Shown piece by piece: positions 35,922 to 47,359 of a stretch of DNA of 64,000 nt (within the stretch, counting starts at the first letter, position 1; every line of letters starts with the position of its first letter). The DNA is from Lentzea guizhouensis (GTDB lineage: Bacteria; Actinomycetota; Actinomycetes; Mycobacteriales; Pseudonocardiaceae): positions 9,920,001 through 9,984,000 of the forward strand of contig NZ_CP016793.1 in assembly GCF_001701025.1 (NCBI RefSeq), read 5' to 3'. The position numbers and the translations under genes are program-made. The notes below the pieces were generated by a model that did not search any database, was not told the DNA's origin, and saw nothing but the letters and a program-made list of their open reading frames with translations.

Positions 35922-38747
35922 GTCAGTGACTCGATCGTGCCGTCGTCGAGCACGCCGGCGGTGTGCACGACCGAGCGGACGTCATGCTTCTTCAGCAACC
36001 GCTGCAACGCCTTGCGGTCACTCACGTCGCACTTGGCGACCTTGACCGTCGCATCCACCTCGGTCACCCACGCGGGCTTCTGCCCGCTCCTGCTGGCCAG
36101 GACCAGCTCGGTGACGCCATGCGACGCGACGAGGTGCCGCGCGATCACCCCGCCCAGCCCACCGGCTCCGGTGATCAGCACCGGGCTCTCCCACGTGACG
36201 TCCTGCTGAGCCTGCGCGCGCTGCAGCCGTGGCGCGAAGAGCTTGCTCTCCCGGACGCGCAGCTGCGGTTCGTCGGCGGCAAGCGCTTGCGGAAGAACAG
36301 CTTCGTCGTCGACGTCGACGAGCACGAAACGGCCGGGGTGCTCGGTCTGCGCCGACCGCACCAGGCCCCACACCGCCTGCCCGGCCAGATCCCCCTCGCG
36401 GGTCACGAAAGCGAGCCGCTCAGCGCGCTCCTCGGCGATCCACTGCTGCAGCAACGCCAACGCACGAGCCGTCAACGCCCGCGTCGACTCGATGACGTTG
36501 CCATCGCCGGCGAAGTGCTCGACGACCACGTTCGCCGCGACGTCCGACGGCAGCGTGACCGGCGTCCACTCCACCCGGAACAGGGCGTCGACCTCGGCGC
36601 GCGGCATCGTGACCGGCCGCACGACCAGCGACTCGACCGTCGCGACCGGCTGCCCGGTGGTGTCGGCGAGCGCGATCTCCATCGCGTCGCCGGTGGAACG
36701 CAACCGCACCCGCAGCTCGGTCGCACCGGTGGCGTGCAGCGACACGCCCTCCCACGAGAACGGCAGCCCAGCGCCGTCCTTCGCGAGCAACGCCGCGTGC
36801 AGCGCCGAGTCCAGCAACGCCGGGTGCAACCCGAAACCTGCCGTCTCCCCGGTCGCGGCAACCTCGGCGTACACGTCGTCGCCGGCCCGCCACACCGCGC
36901 GCAGCCCCTGGAACGCGGACCCGTACTCGAAGCCCATGTCCGCGAACCGCTCATAAGCACCCTCGACGTCAACGGTTTCCGCGTCAGGCGGCCACGTCGT
37001 CGCGTCGAAGTCGTTGCTGGAAGGCGCTTGTGACAGCGTTCCGGACGCGTGCTCGGTCCACGGCGAGTCTTCTTCGGCGCGCGAGTAGATCGCGACGGAA
37101 CGGCGCCCGTTCGAATCCTCGCCCCTGACCGCGACCTGCAGCTGCACCGACCCGTCGAGCACGAGAGGCGCGGAGATCGTGAGCTCGTCCAGCTTCTGGC
37201 AGCCGACCTCGTCACCCGCCCTGACCGCGAGCTCCACGAACGCCGTGCCCGGCAACAACACCGTGCCGTTGACCGCGTGATCGGCGAGCCAGGGGTGCGT
37301 CCGCGCCGACAGCCGCGACGTGAACAGCACGTCGTCACCGCCCGCGACGCTGACCGCCGCGCCCAGCAACGGGTGCTCGACCGCCGCCAGTCCCAGCCCG
37401 GCCGGATCGCCCGAGCGCACCTGCCCGGCAGGCCAGAACCGTTGCCGCTGGAACGCGTACGTCGGCAGGTCGACCAGCCGGCCGCCCTGGAAGAACTCGT
37501 CCCAGGCGACCTTCAACCCGTTGACGTGCGCCTCGGCCAGCGCGGTGACCAGCTGTCCGCGCCCGCCCTCGTTGCGCCGCAACGTCCCCAGCACCACGGC
37601 CTCGGCACCGGCCGCCTCGACCGTCTGCTCGACACCGACTGTGAGCACCGGATGCGCGCTGGGCTCGACGAAGAACCGGAAACCGTCGCGCAGCAACGCA
37701 CTCGTGGCGTTCTGGAACTCGACGGTCTGCCGCAGGTTCGTGAACCAGTAGCCGGCGTCCATGACCGCCGTGTCGATCGGCTCACCGGTCACCGTGCTGT
37801 AGAGCGGAATCTCACTCGTCCGCGGCCTGATGCCGGCCAGGTCGCCGAGCACGCGGTCCTTGATGGCCTCGACCTGCGGCGTGTGCGAGGCGTAGTCCAC
37901 CGCGATCATGCGCGCCCGCACGTCGTCTTCCACGCACGCGGCCACGATCTCCGCCAGCGCCTCGACCTCACCCGCGACCACCGTGGACCGCGGCCCGTTC
38001 ACCGCCGCAACCGCAACCCGATCCGCAAAACGCGCAATCCGCGGCCGCACCTCCTCCACCGGCAACGCCACCGACAACATGCCGCCACGCCGCGACAACG
38101 CCTCGTCCACCGCCTGCGACCGCAACGCCACCACGCGCGCCGCGTCCTCCAGGCTCAACGCCCCCGCAACCGCCGCCGCCGCGATCTCACCCTGCGAGTG
38201 CCCGACCACCGCCTGCGGCTCAACACCGTACGAACGCCACACCTCGGCCAACGACACCATGACCGCCCACAGCACGGGCTGCACGACGTCGACCTGGTCC
38301 AGCGACAGCTCTTGCTGCAGCACCTCGGTCAGCGACCAGCCGACGAACGGCCGCAGCGCCGCGTCGCACTCCGCGATCCGGCGCGCGAACACCTCGTTGG
38401 TGGCCAGCAGCTCGCGCCCCATGCCGACCCACTGCGAGCCCTGACCGGGGAACACGAACACCGTCTTGCCGCTCGTCGTGGCCTGCCCGCTGACCACGGT
38501 GTCCTGGCCGATCACCAACGCGCGGTGGTCGAACGTCGCCCGCCCCGCGAGGGTGAACCCGACGTCGACGGGGTCGGCCTGCACAGCCTTGATCCGCTCG
38601 ACCTGGGCTTGCAGCGCTTCGGCTGACTTGGCCGACACCAGCCACGGCACCGCCACACGGCCAGGCACCGGCCCCGTCACGTCGCCAGCGGCTTCCGCCG
38701 CACCACCCGGCACCCCGCCAGGCGCGTCCGCCGACGCCCCGCCGCCC

Positions 38748-38861
38748 CTCGGAATCGATACCGATTGGCCGGCCCCCTGGGGGGATCCACCCCCCATCCC
38801 AATCATCTCAGGCAGCACCGACAATCCCGGCGCGCTCGGAGCCTCCAAGATCACGTGCGCA
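38748..38861. repeat. ATCGAT + GC hairpin element in module 4 linker
   Basis: This is the sister copy of the module 3 element, identical across the 114-bp core. Two inverted repeats are visible: GGGGGGATCC flanked by CCCCCC, and ATCGATACCGAT. Modules 3 and 4 have different ATs (malonyl and methylmalonyl), so the identity ends shortly after the linker. Confidence 0.85.
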
Positions 38862-41775
38862 TTCGTGCCCGACACACCGAAAGACGACACACCCGCCCGA
38901 CGTGGACGCGACACCGAAGGCCAAGCTCGCGTGGAAGTCAGCAGCTCGACAGCCCCGGCCTCCCAGTCGACGTGCGACGACGGCGACGTGACGTGCAACG
39001 TGCGCGGCAGCACCCCGTGCTGCATCGCCTGCACCATCTTGATCACCGACGCGACGCCGGCCGCCGCCTGCGAGTGTCCGATGTTCGACTTGACCGAACC
39101 GAGCAGCAACGGCTCATCACGGTCCTGCCCGTACACCGCGAGCAACGCCTGCGCCTCGATCGGGTCACCCAACGGCGTTCCCGTTCCGTGCGCCTCCACC
39201 GCGTCGACGTCCGCGACCGTCAGTCCCGCCGACGCGAGCGCTGCCCGGATGACGCGTTGCTGGGAGGGACCGTTCGGCGCGGTGAGCCCGTTCGAGGCAC
39301 CGTCCTGGTTGACGGCCGAACCACGCACGACGGCCAGGATGCGGTGGCCGTTGCGCAGCGCGTCGGACTGCCGCTCCAGCACGACCTGCCCGATGCCCTC
39401 CGCCCAGCCCACGCCGTCGGCCGAGTCGGAGAACGCCTTCGACCGGCCGTCCTCGGACACCCCGCGCTGACGCGAGAACTCGACGAACGTGGACGGCGTC
39501 GACATCACCGTCACACCACCGGCCAGCGCCAGCGAGCACTCACCCGACCGCAGCGACTGGATCGCCCAGTGCATCGCGACCAGCGACGACGAGCACGCCG
39601 TGTCGACCGTGACCGCCGGCCCCTCGAACCCGAACACGTACGACACCCGGCCGGACGCGACACTGCCCGCGCTGCCCTGGCCCTGGTGCCCTTCCATGTC
39701 GCCGCCGCCGACGACGGACTGGTAGTCGTTGTACATCAAACCGGTGAACACACCGGTCGCGCTGCCCTTCAACGACGTCGGGTCGATGCCCGCGCGTTCC
39801 AGTGCTTCCCAGGCGGTCTCGAGCAACAGGCGCTGCTGCGTGTCGGTCGCGAGCGCCTCCCGCGGTGACATCCCGAAGAACGCCGGGTCGAACAGCGCCG
39901 CGTCGTGCAGGAAGCCGCCGGAACGCGTGTAGGAGGTGCCGATGTGGTCGGGATCCGGGTGGTACAGCCCGTCGAGGTCCCAGCCGCGGTCGGTCGGGAA
40001 CCCGGTGACCGCGTCCACCTCGTCCACCACCAGCTGCCACAGCTCTTCCGGCGTCGTCACACCACCGGGGTAACGGCAGGCCATGCCGACGATCACGATC
40101 GGGTCGTCCGTGGTGGACACCGTGGGCGTTTCCGCCACCACAGCAACGCTTCCGAACAGCTCGTCCCGCAAGTAGCCGGCCAGTGCGTCCGAGGTCGGGT
40201 AGTCGAAGATCAACGTCGCGGGCAGCCGGATGCCGGTGGACGCGGTCAGGCGGTTGCGGAGCTCGACGGCGGTCAGCGAGTCGAAGCCGAGGTCGCGGAA
40301 CTGCTGCGCCGGGTCGACGTCGTGCGCGCTGCCGTGGCCGAGCACCGCCGCGACCTCGCCCCGCACCACATCGAGCAGTGCGGTCGACCGGTCGGCCTCT
40401 GCCAACGCCGACAGCCGCGTGACCAGCGTGACCGCGGTGTCCGCACCCGCGAAGGAACGCTTCGACCGCGTTCGCACCAGGCCCCGCAGCACCGGTGCGA
40501 CCTCGCCCTTCGCCCGCAGCACCGCGAGGTCGAGGCGGAACGGTGCCAGCGCGGCACCACCGTGGGCGATCGCCGCGTCGAACAGTTCGACGCCCTGCTC
40601 CACCGAGATCGGTGGCATGCCGGCCCGTCGCATCCGCTCGACGTCCACGTCGGACAGGTGCCCGGCCATGCCCCCTTCCCACGCACCCCACGCGAGTGAC
40701 ACGGTGTTCGGCCGCTGGGCCGCGAGCGCGTCGAGGAACGCGTTCGCCGCCGCGTAGTTGCCCTGGCCGGCGCTGCCGAGCGTGCCGGCAACCGACGAGA
40801 AGAAGACGATTCGTGCTTCGGGCGCCAGCTCGCACAGGTGCTGAGCTGCGTCGACCTTCGGCCTCATCACGTTTGTTAGACGGTCTAGCGTCAGTGACTC
40901 GATCACGCCGTCGTCGAGCACGCCCGCGGCGTGCACGACCGAGCTGACCGGGTGCTTCTTCAGCAGCTTCTGCACGGCCTTGCGGTCGGAGACGTCGCAC
41001 TTCGCAACGGTCACCCGCGCGTCCAGCTCGTCCACCCACGCCGGCTTCTGCCCGCTGCGGCTGACGAGCACCAGCTCGTCGACACCCCGTGCCACGAGGT
41101 GCTTCGCAATCACGCCGCCGAGCCCGCCGGTACCGCCGGTGATCAGCACCGGTCCCTGCCAGGTGACCTCGCGGTGAACCGCCTTCACCCGCTCCAGCCG
41201 GGCCGCCCTCACCACGCCGTCGCGAATGCTCAGCTCCGGCTCGTCAACGCCCAAAGCCTGCGGCACGAGCTCACCGGAGTCGGTGTCGATGATGCCGAAC
41301 CGGCCGGGGTGCTCGGTCTGCGCCGACCGCACCAGCCCGCGCACCGCCGCTCCCGCCAGGCAGCCCATGCCGGTGACGAACACCAGCTTCTCGGGCCGCT
41401 CGTCGGCGATCCATTCCTGCAGTCGTGCCAACGCCTGTGCGACCACCGTGTGTGTGGCCGCAACAACGTCACCTTCAGGTGCGACGACGTGATCCACCAC
41501 CACGCCGTCTGCGATCACATCGGGTAGCTCCACCTCGACCCAGCCGAGCTGGAAGAGCGAGTCCACGCTCGTGAGCTGCTCCGCGGACACCTCCCGCACC
41601 ACCAACGCGTCCACCGACGCGACCGGCGCTCCCGTGGTGTCGGCGAGCGCGATGGACGTGCTGGCGCCGTTGCGCGTCAGCTTGACCCTGAGCTCGCTCG
41701 CTCCGGTGGCGTGCAAAGACACGCCTTCCCACGAGAACGGCAAGCCCGCGCCCTCGTCGACCAGCAACGCCGGTG

Positions 41776-44700
41776 CAGCGCAGCGTCCAGCAGCGCCGGG
41801 TGCAGCCCGAACCCGCCCGTCGCGACCCCGTCCGGCAGCGCGACCTCGGCGAACACCGTGTCGCCGTCCCGCCACGCCGCCCGCAGTCCCCGGAACGCCG
41901 GCCCGTACTCGAACCCGCTCTCCGCGAACCGTTCGTAGGCGTCCCCGACGTCGATCGCCTTCGCACGCGGCGGCCACTCACCCACCTCCGCGACGACCGC
42001 GCCCGACCCCAGCACACCGCTCGCGTGCTCGGTCCACGGCTCGTCGGCCGCCTCTTCGGGCCGCGAGTACACGGTGATCGATCGCCGACCGTCCTTTTCA
42101 GCGCCCACGATCAGCTGAACCTGCACGCCGCCGCGTTCCGGCAGCACCAACGGCGCCGCGAGCGTCAGCTCCTCGACCCGGTCGAGCCCGACCTCGTCCG
42201 CAGCCCGCAGCGCGAGCTCGACCAGTGCCGCGCCCGGCACGAGCACCGCGCCGTGCACCGTGTGGTCGGCCAGCCACGACCTGCGCGACAGCCGCGCCGT
42301 GAACAGGTAGCCGGCTCCCCCGGCGAGCTCGACGGCCGCCCCCAGCAACGGGTGCTCCACCGCCCCGAGCCCGGCCGACCGGACGTCCGGCTTCCCGCTG
42401 GTCTCCGGCCAGAACGCCTGGTGGTCGAAGGCGTAGGTGGGCACGTCGACACGCTGCCCGCCAACATAGTGCTGCGCCCAGTCAACGTTGATTCCGCTGA
42501 TGTGTACATGACTGAGTGCAGTCAACATTGACTCAACATCAGACTTGACCCGCGTCAATGTCGGAATCAACCCGTCAACCATCGCCGTCAACTGCGCATC
42601 AGGCCCCAGCTCCAACAACGTCACATCACCCAGCCGCGTGACGTTCTCGTGGAACCGCACCACATCCCGCACGTGGTTGACCCAGTAGTCGACCGTGTCC
42701 ACCTGGCCCGAGGTCGACATGGTGATGCTCGGCTCGGTGAAGGTGAGCTCGCTGATCGCCGTGCGGAAGTCGTCGAGCATCGGCTCCATCAACGGCGAGT
42801 GGAAGGCGTGGCTGACCTTCAGCCTCTTGCTCTTCCACCGCTCCGCGAGCCGGAGCACCTCCTCTTCGACACCCGCGATGACGACCGAGCGCGGCCCGTT
42901 GATCGCTGCGACGGACACGCCATCGGTCAGATGCGCGCGCACTTCTTCTTCGGAGGCGATGACCGACACCATGGCGCCGCCGCTCGGCAACGCCTGCATC
43001 AGCGAGGCGCGCGCGTTCACGAGCACACAGGCGTCTTCGAGGCTCAGCACTCCAGCAACGTGCGCTGCCGCGATCTCCCCGATCGAGTGACCCGCGAGCT
43101 GCGTTGGCCGCACCCCGAACGACTCGACCAACCGGTACAGCGCCACCTCGACCGCGAAGATCGCCGGCTGCGCGACGCCCGTCTGGTTGAGCGCCTCGAC
43201 GTCCTCGCCCCACATGACCTCGCGCACGGCCGGGTCCAGGCGCTCCAGCACGTCGTCCAGCGCGGCCGCGAACACCGGGAACGCCTCGTACAGCTCGCGT
43301 CCCATGCCGAGCCGCTGCGAGCCCTGCCCGCTGAACACGAACGCGAGCGGCTTGCCGGTCACCACGCCCTTGGTGACGACCTCGCCGTCGAGCACCACGG
43401 CCCGGTGGTCGAACAACGTCTTCAACGCCAGCGAGTACCCGATGTCCACGGGATCCCCGGCGAGGCCGCGCACCCGTTCGATCTGGGCGTCCAACGAGGC
43501 CGCCGACTTCGCGGACACCAGCCACGGCACCGGACCGGCCACACGAGCGAGCGCTCCGTCCGCGGCGTCCGCCGAGCCGTCCGGAACCTCCCCAGGCGCG
43601 TCCTGCAAGGCCCCGCCACCGCTCGGAATCGATACCGATTGGCCGGCCCCCTGGGGGGATCCACCCCCCATCCCAATCATCTCAGGCAGCACCGACAATC
43701 CCGGCGCGCTCGGAGCCTCCAAGATCACATGCGCGTTCGTGCCCGACACACCGAAAGACGACACACCCGCCCGACGCGGACGAGACACCGAAGGCCACGC
43801 GGTCGCGGAGGTGACGAGGGTGATGTCGCCGGCATCCCAGTCCACGTGCGTGGAGGGCTGGTCGACGTGCAGCGTCGCGGGCACCAGGCCGTGACGCATC
43901 GCGTGCACCATCTTGATCACACCGGCCACACCCGCAGCAGCCTGGGAGTGACCGATGTTCGACTTCACCGAACCGAGCAGCAGCGGCGTGGAGCGCTCCT
44001 GGCCATATACCGCCAGCAGCGCCTGAGCCTCGATCGGGTCACCGAGAGTCGTACCGGTTCCGTGCGCCTCCACCACATCGACATCGGCGACCGACAGACC
44101 GGCAGAAGCCAGGGCCGAGCGGAGAACGCGTTGCTGCGACGGGCCGTTGGGAGCGGTCAGGCCGTTGGACGCGCCGTCCTGGTTGATCGCGGAGCCACGC
44201 ACGACGGCCAGCACGGTGTGGCCGTTGCGGACAGCGTCGGACTGGCGTTCCAGCACGAGCAGGCCGACGCCTTCGGACCAGCCCACGCCGTCGGCGGCGT
44301 CGGAGAAGGACTTGCAGCGGCCGTCGGCGGAAAGTCCGCGTTGGCGGGAGAACTCGACGAAGGTGGACGGCGTGGACATGACGGTCACGCCGCCGGCCAG
44401 GGCGAGTGAGCATTCGCCGTTGCGCAGGGCGGAAGCGGCGAGGTGCAGTGCCACCAGGGAAGACGAGCAGGCGGTGTCGACGGTGACCGCGGGGCCCTCG
44501 AAGCCGAAGGTGTAGGAGACGCGGCCGGAGGCGAACGTCCCGGCGCTGCCCATGCTCTGGTAGCCCTCGAACTCGCTGCCGCTGATCACGACCGAGTAGT
44601 CGGTGTACATGACGCCCGCGAACACGCCGGTCGCACTGCCCCGCAACGACACCGGGTCGATGCCGGCGCGTTCCAGGGCCTCCCAGGAGGTTTCGAGCAG

Positions 44701-46540
44701 GAGGCGCTGCTGGGAGTCCGTGGCGAGCGCCTCGCGTGGGGACATGCCGAAGAACGCCGGGTCGAACAGCGGCGCGTCGTGCAGGAAGCCGCCGGAACGC
44801 GTGTAGGAGGTACCGATGTGGTCGGGGTCGGGGTGGTAGAGGGAGTCGACGTCCCAGCCGCGGTTGGCCGGGAAGTCGGTGACCGCGTCCACGCCGTCGA
44901 CCACGAGGTTCCACAGGTCTTCCGGCGAGGAGACGCCGCCGGGGTAGCGGCAGGCCATGCCGACGATCACGATCGGGTCGTCGTCGGAGACCGCGGCGAC
45001 CGCCTGCGAGACGACGGTGTCGGCGCCGAAGAGCTCGTCGCGGAGGTAGGAGGCGAGCACGCCGGCGTTCGGGTAGTCGAAGATCAGGGTGGCCGGCAGG
45101 CGCAGGCCCGTGACGGCGGTGAGCTGGTTGCGGAGCTCGACGGCGGTGAGCGAGTCGAAGCCGAGTGACTGGAAGGCGCGGCCGGGGTCGATCTCGTCGG
45201 TGCCGGCGTGGCCGAGAACGGTGGCGACCTGACCGCGCACGAGGTCCAGCAACGCTTCCAGGCGGCCGTTCTCGTCCATTCCCGCGAGGCGACCGGCCAG
45301 TGAGCCGGCCGGCGAACCGGCGACCGCGCGGCGGGACCGGGTCTTGATCAGGCCGCGCAGCACCGGCGGGATGTCGCCGCGGGCACGCAGCACGGGCAGG
45401 TCCAGGCGCACCGGGACGGCGTTGCCGGCGCCCGCGGTGGCGTCGAAGAGCTCCAGGCCCTGCTCGACGGTGAGGCCGGGGATTCCGGTGCGCGCCATGC
45501 GTTCCGCGTCGGCGCCGGACAGCATGCCGGCGATCCACGGGCCCCAGGCCAGCGAGGTGCCGGGCAGTCCGGCGGCGCGGCGGTGGTCCATCAACGCGTC
45601 GAGGAAGGCGTTCGCGGCGGCGTAGTTGCCCTGGCCGGCCGTGCCGATCGTGCCCGCGACCGAAGAAAACACGATGAAAGCGTCAAGGTCTACGGTCAGC
45701 TCGTGCAGGTGCCACACGGCGTCCACCTTGGGACGCAACACCGTGTCGACGCGCTCGGGCGTCAGCGACTCGACCACGCCGTCGTCGAGAACGCCCGCGG
45801 TGTGCACGACGGCACGGACCTCGTGGCGTGCCAGCAGGTCGGCGACAGCAGCGCGGTCGGAGACGTCGCACGCCTCGACGGTGACGTTGGCACCCAGCGC
45901 CTCCAGCTCGGTGACGTCCGCTTCGCCACGTCGCGAGACGAGCAGCAGGTCGCGAACGCCCAGGCCGGCGAGGTGCCGGGCGATCACCAGGCCGAGGCCA
46001 CCGGTGCCGCCGGTGATGAGCACCTTGCTCTGCCACGAGAACCGTTCGGCCGGTGCGAGACGGGCCAGCCGCGGCACGAAAGCCTCACCACCGCGTACCC
46101 GCACCTGCGGCTCGTCCAGCGCGAAGACCTCCGCCGGAACGTCGTCGTCCGCCTCCACCAGCACGAACCGGCCGGGGTGCTCGGTCTGCGCCGACCGCAC
46201 CAGACCCCAGACCGCCGCCGCGCCGAGGTCGCCGGGGCGGGTGACGAAGGCCAGCCGTTCCTGACGTCCGTCGGCGATCCACTGTTGGATGCGCTCCAAC
46301 ACCCGCGCGGTCAGGGTGTGTGCGGCCTCGACCGGCGAGCCTTCCGAGACGACGTGGTCGACCTCGACCTCCGCGGTCTCGGCCGGCAACGCCATGGGCG
46401 TCCAGTCGACGTGGAACAACGCCTCGCGCGCGATTCCGCCGCCGAGGTCGGGCAACGGCCGGGTGACGAGCGAACCGACCGACACGACCGGGGTGCCGTT
46501 GGGATCGGTCGCCGCCACCGCGAACGACTCACCTGCGGCC
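41776..46540 (-). CDS. PKS gene B, segment 3: KR2-ACP2, KS3-AT3 and most of DH3
   Basis: This ~1,590-residue piece holds B-type KR2 (VLDDG, Tyr in GQGNY), ACP2 ([10 protein letters not shown]), KS3 (DTACSSS near 44470), AT3 (GHSIGE, HAFH: malonyl-CoA) and DH3 with an intact [10 protein letters not shown] motif up to [10 protein letters not shown]. The adjoining pieces are joined by frameshifts near 46535-46555 and 41769-41775. The post-AT region around 42479-42696 is an AT-rich patch 97% identical to the same position in module 11. Confidence 0.92.
42479..42696. repeat. AT-rich post-AT block of module 3, near-identical to module 11
   Basis: This is the partner of 4838-5055, with TCAACGTTG at 42482 and TCAACATTG at 42522. 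The identity spans the end of the AT domain and the linker that follows it; sequence outside is much less similar. Confidence 0.85.
43622..43735. repeat. ATCGAT + GC hairpin element in module 3 linker
   Basis: It starts CTCGGAATCGATACC, continues through GGCCCCCTGGGGGGATCC, CACCCCCCATCCC and CAATCATCTCAGGCAG, and ends CACCGACAATCCC. With the following KS codons it is nearly identical to the copy at 38748-38861 in module 4 (about four differences over ~170 bp). It encodes [20 protein letters not shown]. Confidence 0.85.
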
Positions 46541-46544
46541 GGAT

Positions 46545-47350
46545 CCGCACGCGCAGCACGGAAGCACCGGTCGCGTGCAGCGAAACACCTTGCCACGCAA
46601 AGGGCATGCCGCCCTCGGACGAGGTGAGGTCAGCGGCGTGCAGGGCGGCGTCGAGCAACGCCGGGTGCAGGCCGTAGCGGTCCACATCCTCTGCGATGGC
46701 GACCTCGGCGTACACGTCGTCGCCGAGCAGCCACGCCGCTCGCAGCCCCTGGAACGCGGGTCCGTATGCGAAGCCGTTGTCCGCGAACCGTTCGTAGAAA
46801 CCGTCCAGCGCAACCGTTTCGGCGCCAGCAGGCGGCCACACCGTCGTGTCGAAGTCCGCGCTGGCCTGTCCGGATGCGAGGACGCCGCTGCAGTGCTCCA
46901 GCCACGGCGTGTCCTGGTCGAGCCGCGAGTAGACCGCGATGGAACGCCGTCCCGTGCCGTCCGGCGCGCCGACCGAGACCTGCAGCTGCACCGGGTCGGT
47001 GAGGACGAGCGGGGCGGACAGCGTCAGTTCGTCGAGGCGGTCGAGCCCCAGTTCCTCCGCTGCCCGCATCGCGAGCTCGACGAAAGCCGTGCCGGGGAAC
47101 AGCACCCGGCCGCCGACGACGTGGTCCGCGAGCCACGGCTGCGTCGCGACGGACAGGCGGCTCGTGAACAGCACGCCCTGTCCCTCGGCGAGCTCGACCG
47201 CGGCGCCGAGCAACGGGTGCCCGACCGCGGTGAGGCCGAGGCCAGAGGCGTCGGCGTTCTTCGTGGTCGACGGCCAGAACCGCTGGCGCTGGAACGCGTA
47301 CGTCGGCAGGTCGATCCGGGTGCCGCCCGCGTAGAACGGCGTCCAGTCGA
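46545..47350 (-). CDS. PKS gene B, segment 2: DH of module 2
   Basis: This is a short open piece encoding nearly the whole dehydratase of module 2. It includes [13 protein letters not shown] at its start, the catalytic [11 protein letters not shown] (His near 47125) and the second catalytic motif [10 protein letters not shown]. It is bounded by frameshifts in GGCGAACGTC near 47351-47360 and near 46545. Both flanking pieces line up with it as one continuous PKS protein, so it is not a separate gene. Confidence 0.85.
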
Positions 47351-47359
47351 CGTTCGCCC

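Larger units (their letters stand above)
35170..40120 (-). other. Module 4: KS-AT(methylmalonyl)-DH-KR(B)-ACP
   Basis: KS4 lies at about 40120-38850, AT4 38470-37530, DH4 37380-36680, KR4 36600-35640, and ACP4 has its Ser near 35312. GHSQGE (near 38200) with YASH (near 37890) and DVVQ are the classic methylmalonyl signature, the only clear YASH in the window. The expected output is a methyl-branched alkene, if KR4 tolerates its shortened TGAGGLG cofactor motif. Confidence 0.9.
40160..45000 (-). other. Module 3: KS-AT(malonyl)-DH-KR(B)-ACP
   Basis: KS3 lies at about 45000-43720, AT3 43350-42610, DH3 42330-41690 (one frameshift inside), KR3 41600-40610, and ACP3 has its Ser near 40280. DH3 [10 protein letters not shown] is intact and KR3 has VLDDG. 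Predicted output: one E-configured C=C. KR3 carries a near-palindromic AT-rich patch at 40875-40889, and the post-AT linker is nearly identical to that of module 11. Confidence 0.9.
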
